64,000 nucleotides of DNA from Chloroflexota bacterium (lineage in GTDB: Bacteria > Chloroflexota > Dormibacteria > Dormibacterales > Dormibacteraceae): positions 230,239-294,238 of the forward strand of contig VBIW01000037.1 of the NCBI GenBank assembly GCA_005880915.1, written 5' to 3'. Position 1 is the first letter of the stretch, and every line of letters begins with the position of its first letter. Of this stretch, positions 22,833 through 30,582 are shown piece after piece. Under the pieces are notes generated by a model. It ran no database searches. It was given only the letters and a program-made list of their open reading frames with translations, and was not told the DNA's origin. Both the position numbers and the translations under genes were made by a program.

Positions 22833-23839
22833 GGCTCGAGCGCCATCGTAAGTTCATCGAGAGGACGGAAGTTCACGATCCGATCCTCTGAGATGCCCGC
22901 TCTCCGCGCCATCCAGAGCGCCATGGGCACGTAAGCGAACTCGGCTGGTGCGTGCGCATCCGCGTCCAGCGAGAAAATGCACCCCCACTCGAGCGCCAGG
23001 CGGGCCATCTCAGGGGAAAGGTCCATGCGCGCTGGGTCGCAGTCGATCTCCAGCGCGACTCCATGCTTGGCGGCTTCCTTGAACACGGCCTCGATGTCGT
23101 AGGTCGCGCCTTCGCGCGATCCGGGCCGGCGGCCGGTCGGATGGCCGATGACGTCGACGTGAGGATGCGAAACCGCGCGAAGCATGCGTTCAGTCATGGC
23201 GGCGGACTCCTGTCGCAGCTTGACGTGGGGCGAGGCGATGACGACGTCGAGGATCTCCAGCACCGCGTCGGGCAGGTCGAGCGAACCGTCTTCGAGGATG
23301 TCGACTTCGATCCCCTGGAGAAGCGTCAGCCCGTCGACTCGTGCCTGGACGTCGGCCATCTCCCGCGACTGGGCGACCAGCCGCTCGGCGTCGAGCCCGT
23401 GGACTACCTTGATGCGAGGGGAGTGATCGGTGATGCCGAGATAGCGGTAGCCGAGGGCCTTCGCGCCCTCCGCCATCTCGAGCATGGTCGCCCTGCCGTC
23501 GCTCCAGTCGGTGTGCGAGTGGATGTCGCCCTGGTAGCGGCTGAAATCGACCGCCGACTCGTCATCGCGCGCGGGCTGCCTCATCTGCTCGCGCAGGCGC
23601 GCCAGGTAGCGGCTCTGCCCTGTCTCGACCAGATCGGCGAGAACCTTCGCGATGCCGGCGCCGACGCCTTCGATCGAGGTCAGGGCGCCGTCGCGCTGGA
23701 GCGCGGCCAGGTCGGGACGCTGGAGGGCGAGCGACCAGGCGGCCGCCGAGAAAGCCTTGGCTCTAAAGACCTCCTTCGGATCCTGCCGGAGCAGGTAGCC
23801 AATCTCCGAGAGCGCCTGGGCAGCCGCGATCGCATCCAA
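22829..23839 (-). CDS. HhH plus PHP protein, PolX-like without polymerase
   Basis: 336-aa protein resembling bacterial DNA polymerase X but lacking the nucleotidyltransferase palm. Residues 1-85 are the 8-kDa/helix-hairpin-helix part (FRAKAFSAAAWSL, SIEGVGAGIAKVLADLV). From about 110 a PHP domain follows: DIHSHTDWSDG, YLGITDHSPR, GIEVDIL, VIASPHVK, GHPTGRR and the late SLDADAHAP. It may be a metal-dependent phosphoesterase or exonuclease. I chose TTG 23839 because ATG 23863 would overlap the folE ATG and the shared -10 fits 23839. Confidence 0.8.
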   Translation of the reverse strand: MDAIAAAQALSEIGYLLRQDPKEVFRAKAFSAAAWSLALQRPDLAALQRDGALTSIEGVGAGIAKVLADLVETGQSRYLARLREQMRQPARDDESAVDFSRYQGDIHSHTDWSDGRATMLEMAEGAKALGYRYLGITDHSPRIKVVHGLDAERLVAQSREMADVQARVDGLTLLQGIEVDILEDGSLDLPDAVLEILDVVIASPHVKLRQESAAMTERMLRAVSHPHVDVIGHPTGRRPGSREGATYDIEAVFKEAAKHGVALEIDCDPARMDLSPEMARLALEWGCIFSLDADAHAPAEFAYVPMALWMARRAGISEDRIVNFRPLDELTMALEP

Positions 23840-23845
23840 CCCGTA

Positions 23846-23852
23846 AATTGTG
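23846..23852. promoter_or_regulatory. Overlapping divergent -10 (folE / PHP gene)
   Basis: Plus AATTGT ends 10 nt before folE ATG 23862. Minus CACAAT ends 7 nt before TTG 23839. Start codons are 23 bp apart. Confidence 0.45.
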
Positions 23853-23861
23853 TGAGCAACC

Positions 23862-24440
23862 ATGGCCACGCCGAAGCCCAAGCCGCGAGATCCGATCCCG
23901 GAGCTGGTCGAAACGCTGCTTGTCGAGCTTGGCGAAGACCCTGATCGTCAGGGCCTCAAAGCGACGCCGGGCCGCGTTTCGCGCGCGCTGCGCGAGCTGA
24001 CGTCCGGTTATGGGATGAAGCCCGAAGATGTCATCGCAGACGCCGTCTTCGACCAGGACTACGAGGAGATGGTGCTGGTGAAGGACATCCCGTTCTACAG
24101 CCTCTGCGAGCACCACATGCTGCCGTTCTTCGGCCACGTGCATGTCGGCTACCTGCCGAAGGGAAAGGTCGTGGGCCTTAGCAAGATCCCGCGCCTGGTC
24201 GAGGTGTTCTCCCACCGCCTTCAGATCCAGGAGCAGCTGACGCGGGAGATCGCCGAGGCCCTGAACGCTGGGCTTGCGCCACACGGCGTTGGCGTGGTCA
24301 TCGAGGCACGCCACCTGTGCATGGAGATGCGCGGCGTCGAGACGCCGGGCGGCCGGATGATCACGTCTTGCATGCTGGGCACGTTCCGGCGCGACCCGCG
24401 CACGCGCGCCGAGTTTCTGGACCTGGTGCGCCGCTCCTAG
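23862..24440 (+). CDS. folE: GTP cyclohydrolase I
   Basis: Converts GTP to 7,8-dihydroneopterin triphosphate, the first step of tetrahydrofolate synthesis. 192 aa with zinc ligands in SLCEHHMLPFFGHVHVGY and in EARHLCMEMRGV (C, H, C), plus GLSKIPRLVEVFSHRLQIQE and the C-terminal pattern SCMLGTFRRDP...EFL. The expected partners folB, folP and folK are not nearby; the next operon begins with arsR. Confidence 0.96.
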   Translation: MATPKPKPRDPIPELVETLLVELGEDPDRQGLKATPGRVSRALRELTSGYGMKPEDVIADAVFDQDYEEMVLVKDIPFYSLCEHHMLPFFGHVHVGYLPKGKVVGLSKIPRLVEVFSHRLQIQEQLTREIAEALNAGLAPHGVGVVIEARHLCMEMRGVETPGGRMITSCMLGTFRRDPRTRAEFLDLVRRS

Positions 24441-24451
24441 ACCCTCCCACA

Positions 24452-24500
24452 CATAAACGAACCTTTATGCATTAGACTGGCTTATAAAGCAACCTTTATG
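24452..24500 (+). promoter_or_regulatory. Twin 18-bp operators of the arsR-ino1 operon
   Basis: CATAAACGAACCTTTATG (24452-24469) is an inverted repeat CATAAA/TTTATG. TATAAAGCAACCTTTATG (24483-24500) is a second copy 31 bp downstream, about three helical turns, and includes the first possible ATG of arsR. A -10-like TAGACT (24473-24478) lies between them. The layout suits autorepression by the ArsR protein. Confidence 0.7.
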
Positions 24501-24827
24501 TTTCTCCAGAACCCGCGGAACGAGATGCCGGACCATTTCCTGGCCTTCGCCAACCCGACCCGCCTGCGCATCCTGGAGCGCCTGGCCAAGGTCGGCGAGG
24601 TGAGCGTCAACGAACTGGCCGAGCACCTCCGCATGAGCCAACCGCGCATCTCGTGGCACTTGCGGACGCTGCGCCTGGGCGGCGTGATCCGAACGCGGCG
24701 CGACGGCCGCCAGGTCTACTGCTCGCTCGACTTGGAGAACATCAGGCGCTACCGCGAGCGCCTCGACCAGATGCTGGGGATCCCGCACAACGGAAAAGTG
24801 AAAGTACGTGAGGAGGTTGGGGCATGA
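24498..24827 (+). CDS. ArsR-family winged-helix repressor
   Basis: 109-aa ArsR/SmtB-type regulator. The winged helix spans about residues 12-85, with recognition helix [19 protein letters not shown] and wing [13 protein letters not shown]. No CxC or other clear metal site is present, so a metal sensor is unlikely. ATG 24498 lies inside the second operator; ATG 24525 ([17 protein letters not shown]) would leave the operator in a 5' UTR and is at least as plausible. Its TGA overlaps the ino1 ATG, so it probably controls inositol synthesis and the glycolipid genes behind it. Confidence 0.88.
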   Translation: MFLQNPRNEMPDHFLAFANPTRLRILERLAKVGEVSVNELAEHLRMSQPRISWHLRTLRLGGVIRTRRDGRQVYCSLDLENIRRYRERLDQMLGIPHNGKVKVREEVGA

Positions 24828-25990
24828 GCGCCAATCACAAGAACGGTCATCGCAACGGCAAAGTACGGGTGGCCATCGTCGGGGTGGGCAACTGCGCCTC
24901 GTCGCTGGTCCAGGGCGTGCACTACTACCACGACGCTTCGCCGAAAGACTCCGTGCCTGGTCTGATGCACGTCGACCTCGGCGGCTATCACATCAGCGAC
25001 ATCGAGTTCGTGGCCGCGTTCGACATCGACAAGAACAAGGTCGGCCTCGACCTCTCGGAGGCCATCTTCGCCAAGCCGAACAACACCGTGAAGTTCTCTG
25101 TCGTACCGAACACCGGCGTGAAGGTCAATCGAGGCATGACGCACGACGGGATCGGCAAGTACCTGGCCGACGTGGTGAAAAAGGCGCCCGGTGAAACCTC
25201 TGATGTGGTCGGCATCCTCAAGAAGACGAAGGCGGATGTGGTCGTGAGCTACCTGCCGGTCGGCTCCGAGGAGGCGACCAAGTGGTATGTCGAGCAGGCG
25301 CTCACCGCGGGTGTCGGGTTCGTGAACTGCATCCCTGTCTTCATCGCGCGCGAGCCCTACTGGCAGAAGCGCTTCCTGGACAAGGGCCTGCCGATCATCG
25401 GCGACGACATCAAATCCCAGGTCGGGGCCACGATCGTCCACCGCGTCTTGACGCGTCTCTTTCGCGACCGCGGCGTGAAGCTCGAGCGGACCTACCAGCT
25501 CAACTTCGGCGGCAACACCGACTTCCTCAACATGCTGGAGCGCGAGCGCCTGATGTCCAAGAAGATCTCGAAGACACGCTCGGTGACCTCGCAGCTCGAC
25601 TACGACGTCGGCGCGGACAATGTCCACATCGGCCCATCCGACTACGTGCCCTGGCTGAACGACCGCAAGTGGGCCTACATCCGGCTCGAGGGCCGCTCCT
25701 TCGGCGACGTCCCTCTCAACGTCGAGCTGAAGCTCGAGGTAGTCGACTCACCCAACTCGGCGGGCATTGTGATCGACGCCGTGCGCTGCGCCAAGCTGGC
25801 GCTCGACCGCGGCATTGGCGGAGCTCTGGAAGCGCCGAGCTCCTACTTCATGAAGTCGCCTCCGGTGCAGTACAGCGACAACGAAGCAAGGCGGTTGGTG
25901 GAGGAGTTCATCGAAGGTGATAAGGCGGGAGTCAATGGGCGCGACCGCCGTGTCGCCCGCGCGAAGCCGGCCGCAGCTGCTCGCCGCTAG
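24824..25990 (+). CDS. ino1: myo-Inositol-1-phosphate synthase
   Basis: NAD-dependent cyclisation of glucose 6-phosphate to inositol 1-phosphate, 388 aa, of the compact actinobacterial/archaeal type. Signs: [17 protein letters not shown] (NAD site), [27 protein letters not shown] and the active-site lysines in [13 protein letters not shown] and [11 protein letters not shown]. The C-terminus has a basic tail ([14 protein letters not shown]) overlapping the next gene. It supplies head groups for the phosphatidylinositol synthase encoded four genes downstream and for any inositol thiol. Confidence 0.95.
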   Translation: MSANHKNGHRNGKVRVAIVGVGNCASSLVQGVHYYHDASPKDSVPGLMHVDLGGYHISDIEFVAAFDIDKNKVGLDLSEAIFAKPNNTVKFSVVPNTGVKVNRGMTHDGIGKYLADVVKKAPGETSDVVGILKKTKADVVVSYLPVGSEEATKWYVEQALTAGVGFVNCIPVFIAREPYWQKRFLDKGLPIIGDDIKSQVGATIVHRVLTRLFRDRGVKLERTYQLNFGGNTDFLNMLERERLMSKKISKTRSVTSQLDYDVGADNVHIGPSDYVPWLNDRKWAYIRLEGRSFGDVPLNVELKLEVVDSPNSAGIVIDAVRCAKLALDRGIGGALEAPSSYFMKSPPVQYSDNEARRLVEEFIEGDKAGVNGRDRRVARAKPAAAARR

Positions 25991-26816
25991 CTACCGCGCG
26001 GGCGCGCGCGTGCTCCGCGCTGTTCCCGCCAGGGTGCGGCACGCCGCCGCGGCTCCAGGCGGGACCGCGTGGTTCTTGCTCAACGCCCGGCAGCGCCGCG
26101 CTGCGCTCGACAACTATGCAGCGGTGCTGGGCGTCGACCGGTCTGATCCGCGCGCGGCGCGGGTCGCCCGGCGCGCGTTCCAGAACTATGGCCGCATGCT
26201 GATCGACTTCCTGGTCCTGGGCGGGCTTTCGCCGGACGAAGTGATCAAGCGCATGTCTCTGGATGGACGCGAGCACCTCGATGCGGCGCTCGCCGGAGGA
26301 CGTGGCGTCATCATGGCGGCGCCGCACATGGGCTCGTGGGACATGTCCGGTGCGTACGCCGCGGCGATGGGTTACAGGATCTGGACAGTCGCCGAGCGAT
26401 TTCCAGGGTCTCTCAATGAGGCGGTTGTCGCAACGCGACATAGCTTCGGGCTGAACATCATCCCAATAGGGCGCTCTGCAATAAGGGCCATCACCGAGAC
26501 GCTCCGGTCGAACGGAGTCGTGGCCTTGCTATGCGACCTCGAACAGGGGCCGGGTGTCGGCGTGCGGTTCTTCGGCCAGCGTGCCATAGTCCCCGGCGGT
26601 CCTGCCGCATTGGCCATCAAGACCGGAGCCGCTCTTCTCCCAGCCTGCCAGTACGCAGACGCCGGGGGCTATCACGTACACATCGAGCCGGCCCTCACAT
26701 GGTCTGCGAACGAAACCAAAGAAGACCTTATGCAGCGCGTGATCGACAGGTTCGAGGATTTCATCAAGGAGCGGCCCGAGCAGTGGTATGCGTTCCGTCC
26801 GATGTTCAATCGCTGA
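25935..26816 (+). CDS. PatA/HtrB-like lipid acyltransferase 1
   Basis: 293-aa acyltransferase of the lauroyl/PIM acyltransferase family, acting at the inner face of the membrane with acyl-CoA or acyl-ACP. The catalytic H-x4-D is in [11 protein letters not shown] (near residue 120) and later motifs include [18 protein letters not shown] and [13 protein letters not shown] 25935 is preceded by GGCGGGAG and overlaps the ino1 end; an in-frame GTG lies at 25917. In mycobacteria the relative acylates PIM; here that is inferred from context. Confidence 0.85.
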   Translation: MGATAVSPARSRPQLLAASYRAGARVLRAVPARVRHAAAAPGGTAWFLLNARQRRAALDNYAAVLGVDRSDPRAARVARRAFQNYGRMLIDFLVLGGLSPDEVIKRMSLDGREHLDAALAGGRGVIMAAPHMGSWDMSGAYAAAMGYRIWTVAERFPGSLNEAVVATRHSFGLNIIPIGRSAIRAITETLRSNGVVALLCDLEQGPGVGVRFFGQRAIVPGGPAALAIKTGAALLPACQYADAGGYHVHIEPALTWSANETKEDLMQRVIDRFEDFIKERPEQWYAFRPMFNR

Positions 26817-26819
26817 GGG

Positions 26820-27698
26820 ATGGGCGAATGGACATGGCGCGCCTTCAAGATCGTGCAGTCGCTGGTCGAGAGGCTGCCGCGGCCCTGGGCATACGCGCTC
26901 GCAGTGGCGGCGGCAAAGATCGCGTGGTGGTTCTCACCCCTCGCCCGACCGCGGCTCGAGTACAACCTGAAAGTCGCTTGTCCGGAGCTGGAGAACGATC
27001 CGGCGGCGTTGCGCAAGCTCTCCTGGCTGAACTTCCGCAACCACGCCAAGGCATACGCCGACCTGATGCAGCTGCCGAGCGCCCACGTAGAGTCAATGCG
27101 CCGGCTCTTGAAGATCAAAGGCCTGGAGCACCTGGAAGAGGCGCGCGCCCTCGGCAAAGGGGTGCTCGCCGTGTCGTGTCACATGGGCTCGTACGAGGTG
27201 GTTTCGGCGATCTGGTCCGCGACGCTGGCGCCCGTGAGCTTTTTCGCCGAAGAGCTCGAGCCACGGGCGCTGTACGAGTGGTACCGCGACACGAGGGCGC
27301 GACTTGGGATCAGCGTCCTGACGCTCGACCACGGAGGCATTCGGCGCGTGCTCGAAGCGCTGCGCGAGCAGGAGATGGTGATCACCGCCATCGACCGCGA
27401 CATCACGGGGACCGGCCACGTGATGCCCTTCTTCGGCAAGCCGACGCCCATCCCGCTGGGTCCGGCCGCCATCGCCTTGCGACTCGGAACCCCGCTGTTC
27501 CCGGTATGCGTCTACCGGTTGCCGGACGATACGTACATGGCCGAAGGAGCACCCCTCGTCTATGCGAAATCGACCGGCGATACGCGAGCAGACCAGGTGC
27601 GTGCGACCGAGGAGCTGCTGCGGAACATCGAGCGCTTCATCCAGCAGCATCCGGAGCAGTGGCACGTCCCACACCGGATCTGGGCTGGATCGCCGTGA
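26820..27698 (+). CDS. PatA/HtrB-like lipid acyltransferase 2
   Basis: 292-aa paralogue of the preceding gene, three bases after its stop. The catalytic motif is H-x4-E (SCHMGSYEVVS) rather than H-x4-D, with AIDRDITGTGHVMPFFGKP and EQWHVPHRIW further on. The N-terminus has a hydrophobic stretch (WAYALAVAAAKIAWWF) for membrane contact. Two unlike acyltransferases in tandem suggest two acylation steps on one glycolipid. Confidence 0.85.
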   Translation: MGEWTWRAFKIVQSLVERLPRPWAYALAVAAAKIAWWFSPLARPRLEYNLKVACPELENDPAALRKLSWLNFRNHAKAYADLMQLPSAHVESMRRLLKIKGLEHLEEARALGKGVLAVSCHMGSYEVVSAIWSATLAPVSFFAEELEPRALYEWYRDTRARLGISVLTLDHGGIRRVLEALREQEMVITAIDRDITGTGHVMPFFGKPTPIPLGPAAIALRLGTPLFPVCVYRLPDDTYMAEGAPLVYAKSTGDTRADQVRATEELLRNIERFIQQHPEQWHVPHRIWAGSP

Positions 27699-27813
27699 GG
27701 AAGAGGCGCGGGGGGATCAGGATCCCCCCACGAGCCCCCCTCCACTGGGCACGATTGGCAGGCGCTTGGAAAGTGCACGCCTGGGTGACGGCCGGAATGA
27801 ATCCGGCCTACCA
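27699..27813 (+). repeat. Structured intergenic repeat, copy A
   Basis: Lies between the second acyltransferase and pimA. It contains a GC hairpin (GGGGGGATC / GATCCCCCC, 27710-27729), a C-rich strip, and the hairpin GGCCGGA-ATGAA-TCCGGCC (27790-27808) preceded by CTGGGTGAC. Copy B at 55505-55614 has the same order of elements with matching changes in the first stem. No coding sense is evident. Confidence 0.7.
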
Positions 27814-27831
27814 ACCATGTGGGGAACTTCG

Positions 27832-29001
27832 GTGAGAGTCGGACTCGTCTCGCCGTATGACTTCGCGTCGCCAGGCGGCGTGAATGACCATGTCCGCCAT
27901 CTCGCTGTCCGGCTCCAGAAGCTCGGCCATGAGACGCGGGTCTTTGCGCCGTCGAGCCGGGCTGAGGTCGACTTCAACAGCGCGCGCTTCTACCGAATCG
28001 GCAGGCCCATCGCCATCCCCGTCAACGACTCCGTGGCCCGCATCACGCTGAGCTTTCACCTGGCCAACCAGGTCGCGGCGATCATCGCGGACGAGCGATT
28101 CGACGTCCTCCACTTTCACGAGCCGCTGATGCCGGCTCTGCCGATGACCATGCTGCGGATGTCGACCACCGCCAACGTCGGCACGTTTCACGCGTTCGCG
28201 CACTCGAACGTGGGCTACTACTATGGCCGGCCGCTGCTCCAGCCTTACCTCGGCCATCTGCACCGCGCGATCGCGGTCAGCGAGCCCGCTCGCACGTTCG
28301 TCAATCGGTACTTCCCCGACTTTCCGATGCGAGTGATTCCCAATGGCGTCGACCTCAACGTATTCCGGCCAGGGCTTCCGCCGATCCGGCACTTGCGCGA
28401 CGAAAACTTCAACATCTTGTTCGTCGGAAGGCTCGAGAAGCGCAAGGGTCTCGGCGACCTGGTGCGCGCCTACCGTTCCATCATCGAACGCGTGCCCCGG
28501 AGCCGCCTGATAATCGTCGGCGACGGACCCCTGCGCGGCAAGGTCGAGGCGTATGTCGCGCGACACCGCCTGCCCAACGTCGTCATGGCGGGCTATGTCC
28601 CGGAGACGGTAAAGCCGCGCTACTACAACAGCGCGGACATCTTCTGCGCTCCTGCGACTGGTGCGGAAAGCTTCGGCATCGTGCTGCTAGAGGCCCTTGC
28701 CTCAGGCCTGCCGGTGGTGGCGACGGAGGTGCCCGGGTACATGTCGGTGCTCGAGCCGGGTCTGGACAGCATCACGGTCCAGCCGAAGAACTGGCGCGAG
28801 CTCGCGGCTTCGCTCGTGATTCTGGCCCGCGACCGCGACCTCCGGACGCATCTGGCCGACTACGCGCTGGAGAAGGCGCGTCGGTACTCGTGGGACCTTG
28901 TCGCCGCCGAGGTCGTCGAGGTTTACAAAGAAGCGCGCAAGGCGCTGGCCGCTCAACCGGCCAGGGCACTGGAGGTGTCGGGTGTTCACCACGCGGTTTG
29001 A
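27832..29001 (+). CDS. pimA: PimA-like GT4 glycosyltransferase
   Basis: 389-aa GT-B glycosyltransferase, probably GDP-mannose:phosphatidylinositol mannosyltransferase. It starts MRVGLVSPYDFASPGGVNDH, has HFHEPLMPALP and the donor-site E-x7-E in GAESFGIVLLEALASGLPVV. GTG 27832 has GGGGA 8 nt upstream; ATG 27817 is in frame but lies at the repeat edge. Position between two acyltransferases and the CDP-alcohol transferase supports a PIM-like pathway. Other hexose donors are possible. Confidence 0.85.
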   Translation: MRVGLVSPYDFASPGGVNDHVRHLAVRLQKLGHETRVFAPSSRAEVDFNSARFYRIGRPIAIPVNDSVARITLSFHLANQVAAIIADERFDVLHFHEPLMPALPMTMLRMSTTANVGTFHAFAHSNVGYYYGRPLLQPYLGHLHRAIAVSEPARTFVNRYFPDFPMRVIPNGVDLNVFRPGLPPIRHLRDENFNILFVGRLEKRKGLGDLVRAYRSIIERVPRSRLIIVGDGPLRGKVEAYVARHRLPNVVMAGYVPETVKPRYYNSADIFCAPATGAESFGIVLLEALASGLPVVATEVPGYMSVLEPGLDSITVQPKNWRELAASLVILARDRDLRTHLADYALEKARRYSWDLVAAEVVEVYKEARKALAAQPARALEVSGVHHAV

Positions 29002-29635
29002 GGCTTGGGTGCGCAGGCACGCGGAGGCGCTTGTTTCGGCGCTCGGCCGCACGCCCCTGACTCCGAACCAGGTGACCGTGGTCGGCCTGGGGCTGACCTT
29101 CGTTGCCGCCGGCCTGGTCGCGTTCGGTCAATTGCGATGGGCAGGGATCGTCCTGATCTTCGCGGGGACCTGCGACATCCTCGACGGCGCGCTCGCGCGC
29201 ACGACCAAGACGGGCTACCCGTACGGCGCTTTCCTCGACTCAACCCTCGACCGCTATTCCGAAGGCGCGATCTACCTCGGGCTGGCTGCCTACTTCGTCA
29301 GCATCGGCGGCACGCTGGAGCGGTGGCTCGTCCTCGCGACGCTGGCCGCGCTCGCCGGCTCTTTCCTCGTCAGCTACGTCCGGGCCCGCGCTCAGAGCCT
29401 TGGCTTCACATGCAAGACGGGTTTGTTCCAGCGGCCCGAACGAGTCGTGGTGACCGTGGTCGGATTGATCATCGGCGGCCCAGTGCTGTACGGCGTCGTT
29501 TTCCTGCTGGCGGTCGTGACCAACCTCACCGCGCTGCAGCGGATCAGGGAGGTGTGGCTGCAGGGGCGCGCCCAGCGCCTGGAGCGCGAAAGAGAGATGA
29601 AAGCCACTCGCACCGCCCCCCACCAGGTTCCGTGA
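28982..29635 (+). CDS. pgsA: CDP-alcohol phosphatidyltransferase, PI synthase-like
   Basis: 217-aa membrane enzyme with about six helices. The complete family motif D-x2-D-G-x2-A-R-x8-G-x3-D-x3-D is at about residues 60-85 (DILDGALARTTKTGYPYGAF then LDSTLD). With ino1 in the operon the acceptor is probably inositol phosphate, giving phosphatidylinositol phosphate. GTG 28982 has GGAGG about 6-8 nt upstream and overlaps pimA by 20 bp. A phosphatidylglycerophosphate synthase role is the alternative. Confidence 0.87.
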   Translation: MFTTRFEAWVRRHAEALVSALGRTPLTPNQVTVVGLGLTFVAAGLVAFGQLRWAGIVLIFAGTCDILDGALARTTKTGYPYGAFLDSTLDRYSEGAIYLGLAAYFVSIGGTLERWLVLATLAALAGSFLVSYVRARAQSLGFTCKTGLFQRPERVVVTVVGLIIGGPVLYGVVFLLAVVTNLTALQRIREVWLQGRAQRLEREREMKATRTAPHQVP

Positions 29636-30582
29636 CCGAAACCTTCGACGGCGTCATTGGCCACGCCCAGGCGCTGGACCAGCTCCGAGCACAGGTGAAA
29701 ACTGACCGGATGGCGCACGCGTATCTCTTCGTGGGCGAGTCCGGCCTGGGCAAGTCGACCGCTGCCCGCGCCCTGGCGGCCGCTCTGCTGCACGAAGCGC
29801 CGCTGTCCAGGCACCCCGACTACTGGGAGGATGACCGGGTCAAGCCGCTGTCGATCAACGAGATAAGACTGTTGCCGGACAAGCCGCCCGAGTTCCACGA
29901 GCTGTCGCTGCAGGCATTCCTCAATCTCAAACCCGCGGTCGCTTCCCGGCGCGTCGCGCTGGTCGTCAACGTCGGGCGCTTGCGCGACCAGGACCAGGGC
30001 GTGCTGCTGAAAACTGTCGAGGAGCCGCACCCCCACCGAGTCATCATCTTGACGACGCCCAGCCTCAATCCTTTCGTGGTTCTTCCCACCGTCGTCTCGC
30101 GCTGCCAGAGGGTGTTTTTCCACCCGGTGCCGGCTGCCGAGATCGAGAAGCTGCTGGCCGGCCACGGCGTCGACCCGCAGCGGGCAAAGCTGCTCGCGGA
30201 ACTTTCCGGCGGCCGGCCTGGGTGGGCCGTGCGCAGAGCGCGCGACGAAACGGTCATCGAGCTCCACCATGTCTGGACCCGGCGCCTGGAGGAAGTCTTC
30301 GGCGCTCCGGCGGACGTGCCTCTGCACGTCGCCGCGGAGCTGGACGCTGCGCAGATGGGATGGCGGCGCAGCGAAGGTGAGGAAGAAGACCCTGCCTTGT
30401 TTGCGATCGCGAGCTGGCAGATCGAGCTGCGACACCGCATGCTTGGCAGCCGCGGCCCCGAGCAGGGCCGGTGGGCTCGGCTGCTCGAGCTGTCGTACGA
30501 CACGCTCGGCTACCTCGAGCAAAACGTCAGCCCCCGGCTTGCTCTGGAAACGTTCTTGCTCGAATGCCGAAAAGCCTCGTAA
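29632..30582 (+). CDS. holB: DNA polymerase III delta' subunit, short form
   Basis: Clamp-loader AAA+ subunit, 316 aa. Walker A GESGLGKST (35-43) and the conserved SRC of delta' (TVVSRCQRVFF) are present. The zinc module that usually follows Walker A, with four Cys, is missing: the sequence goes from ALLHEAPLSRHPDYWEDD straight to INEIRLL. The only Cys nearby are absent altogether. GTG 29632 overlaps the pgsA TGA as GTGA. Identity is good; subunit function in the clamp loader is inferred. Confidence 0.85.
   Translation: MTETFDGVIGHAQALDQLRAQVKTDRMAHAYLFVGESGLGKSTAARALAAALLHEAPLSRHPDYWEDDRVKPLSINEIRLLPDKPPEFHELSLQAFLNLKPAVASRRVALVVNVGRLRDQDQGVLLKTVEEPHPHRVIILTTPSLNPFVVLPTVVSRCQRVFFHPVPAAEIEKLLAGHGVDPQRAKLLAELSGGRPGWAVRRARDETVIELHHVWTRRLEEVFGAPADVPLHVAAELDAAQMGWRRSEGEEEDPALFAIASWQIELRHRMLGSRGPEQGRWARLLELSYDTLGYLEQNVSPRLALETFLLECRKAS

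Noticed and set aside
23861-23864. Overlapping divergent ATGs of folE and the PHP gene on CCATGG
   Set aside because: A shared start would leave no room for a minus-strand promoter; TTG 23839 fits the 22-bp divergent pattern better.
27562-27831. Upstream extension of the pimA frame
   Set aside because: It crosses the acyltransferase stop and the hairpin repeat; the PimA N-terminus starts at 27832.
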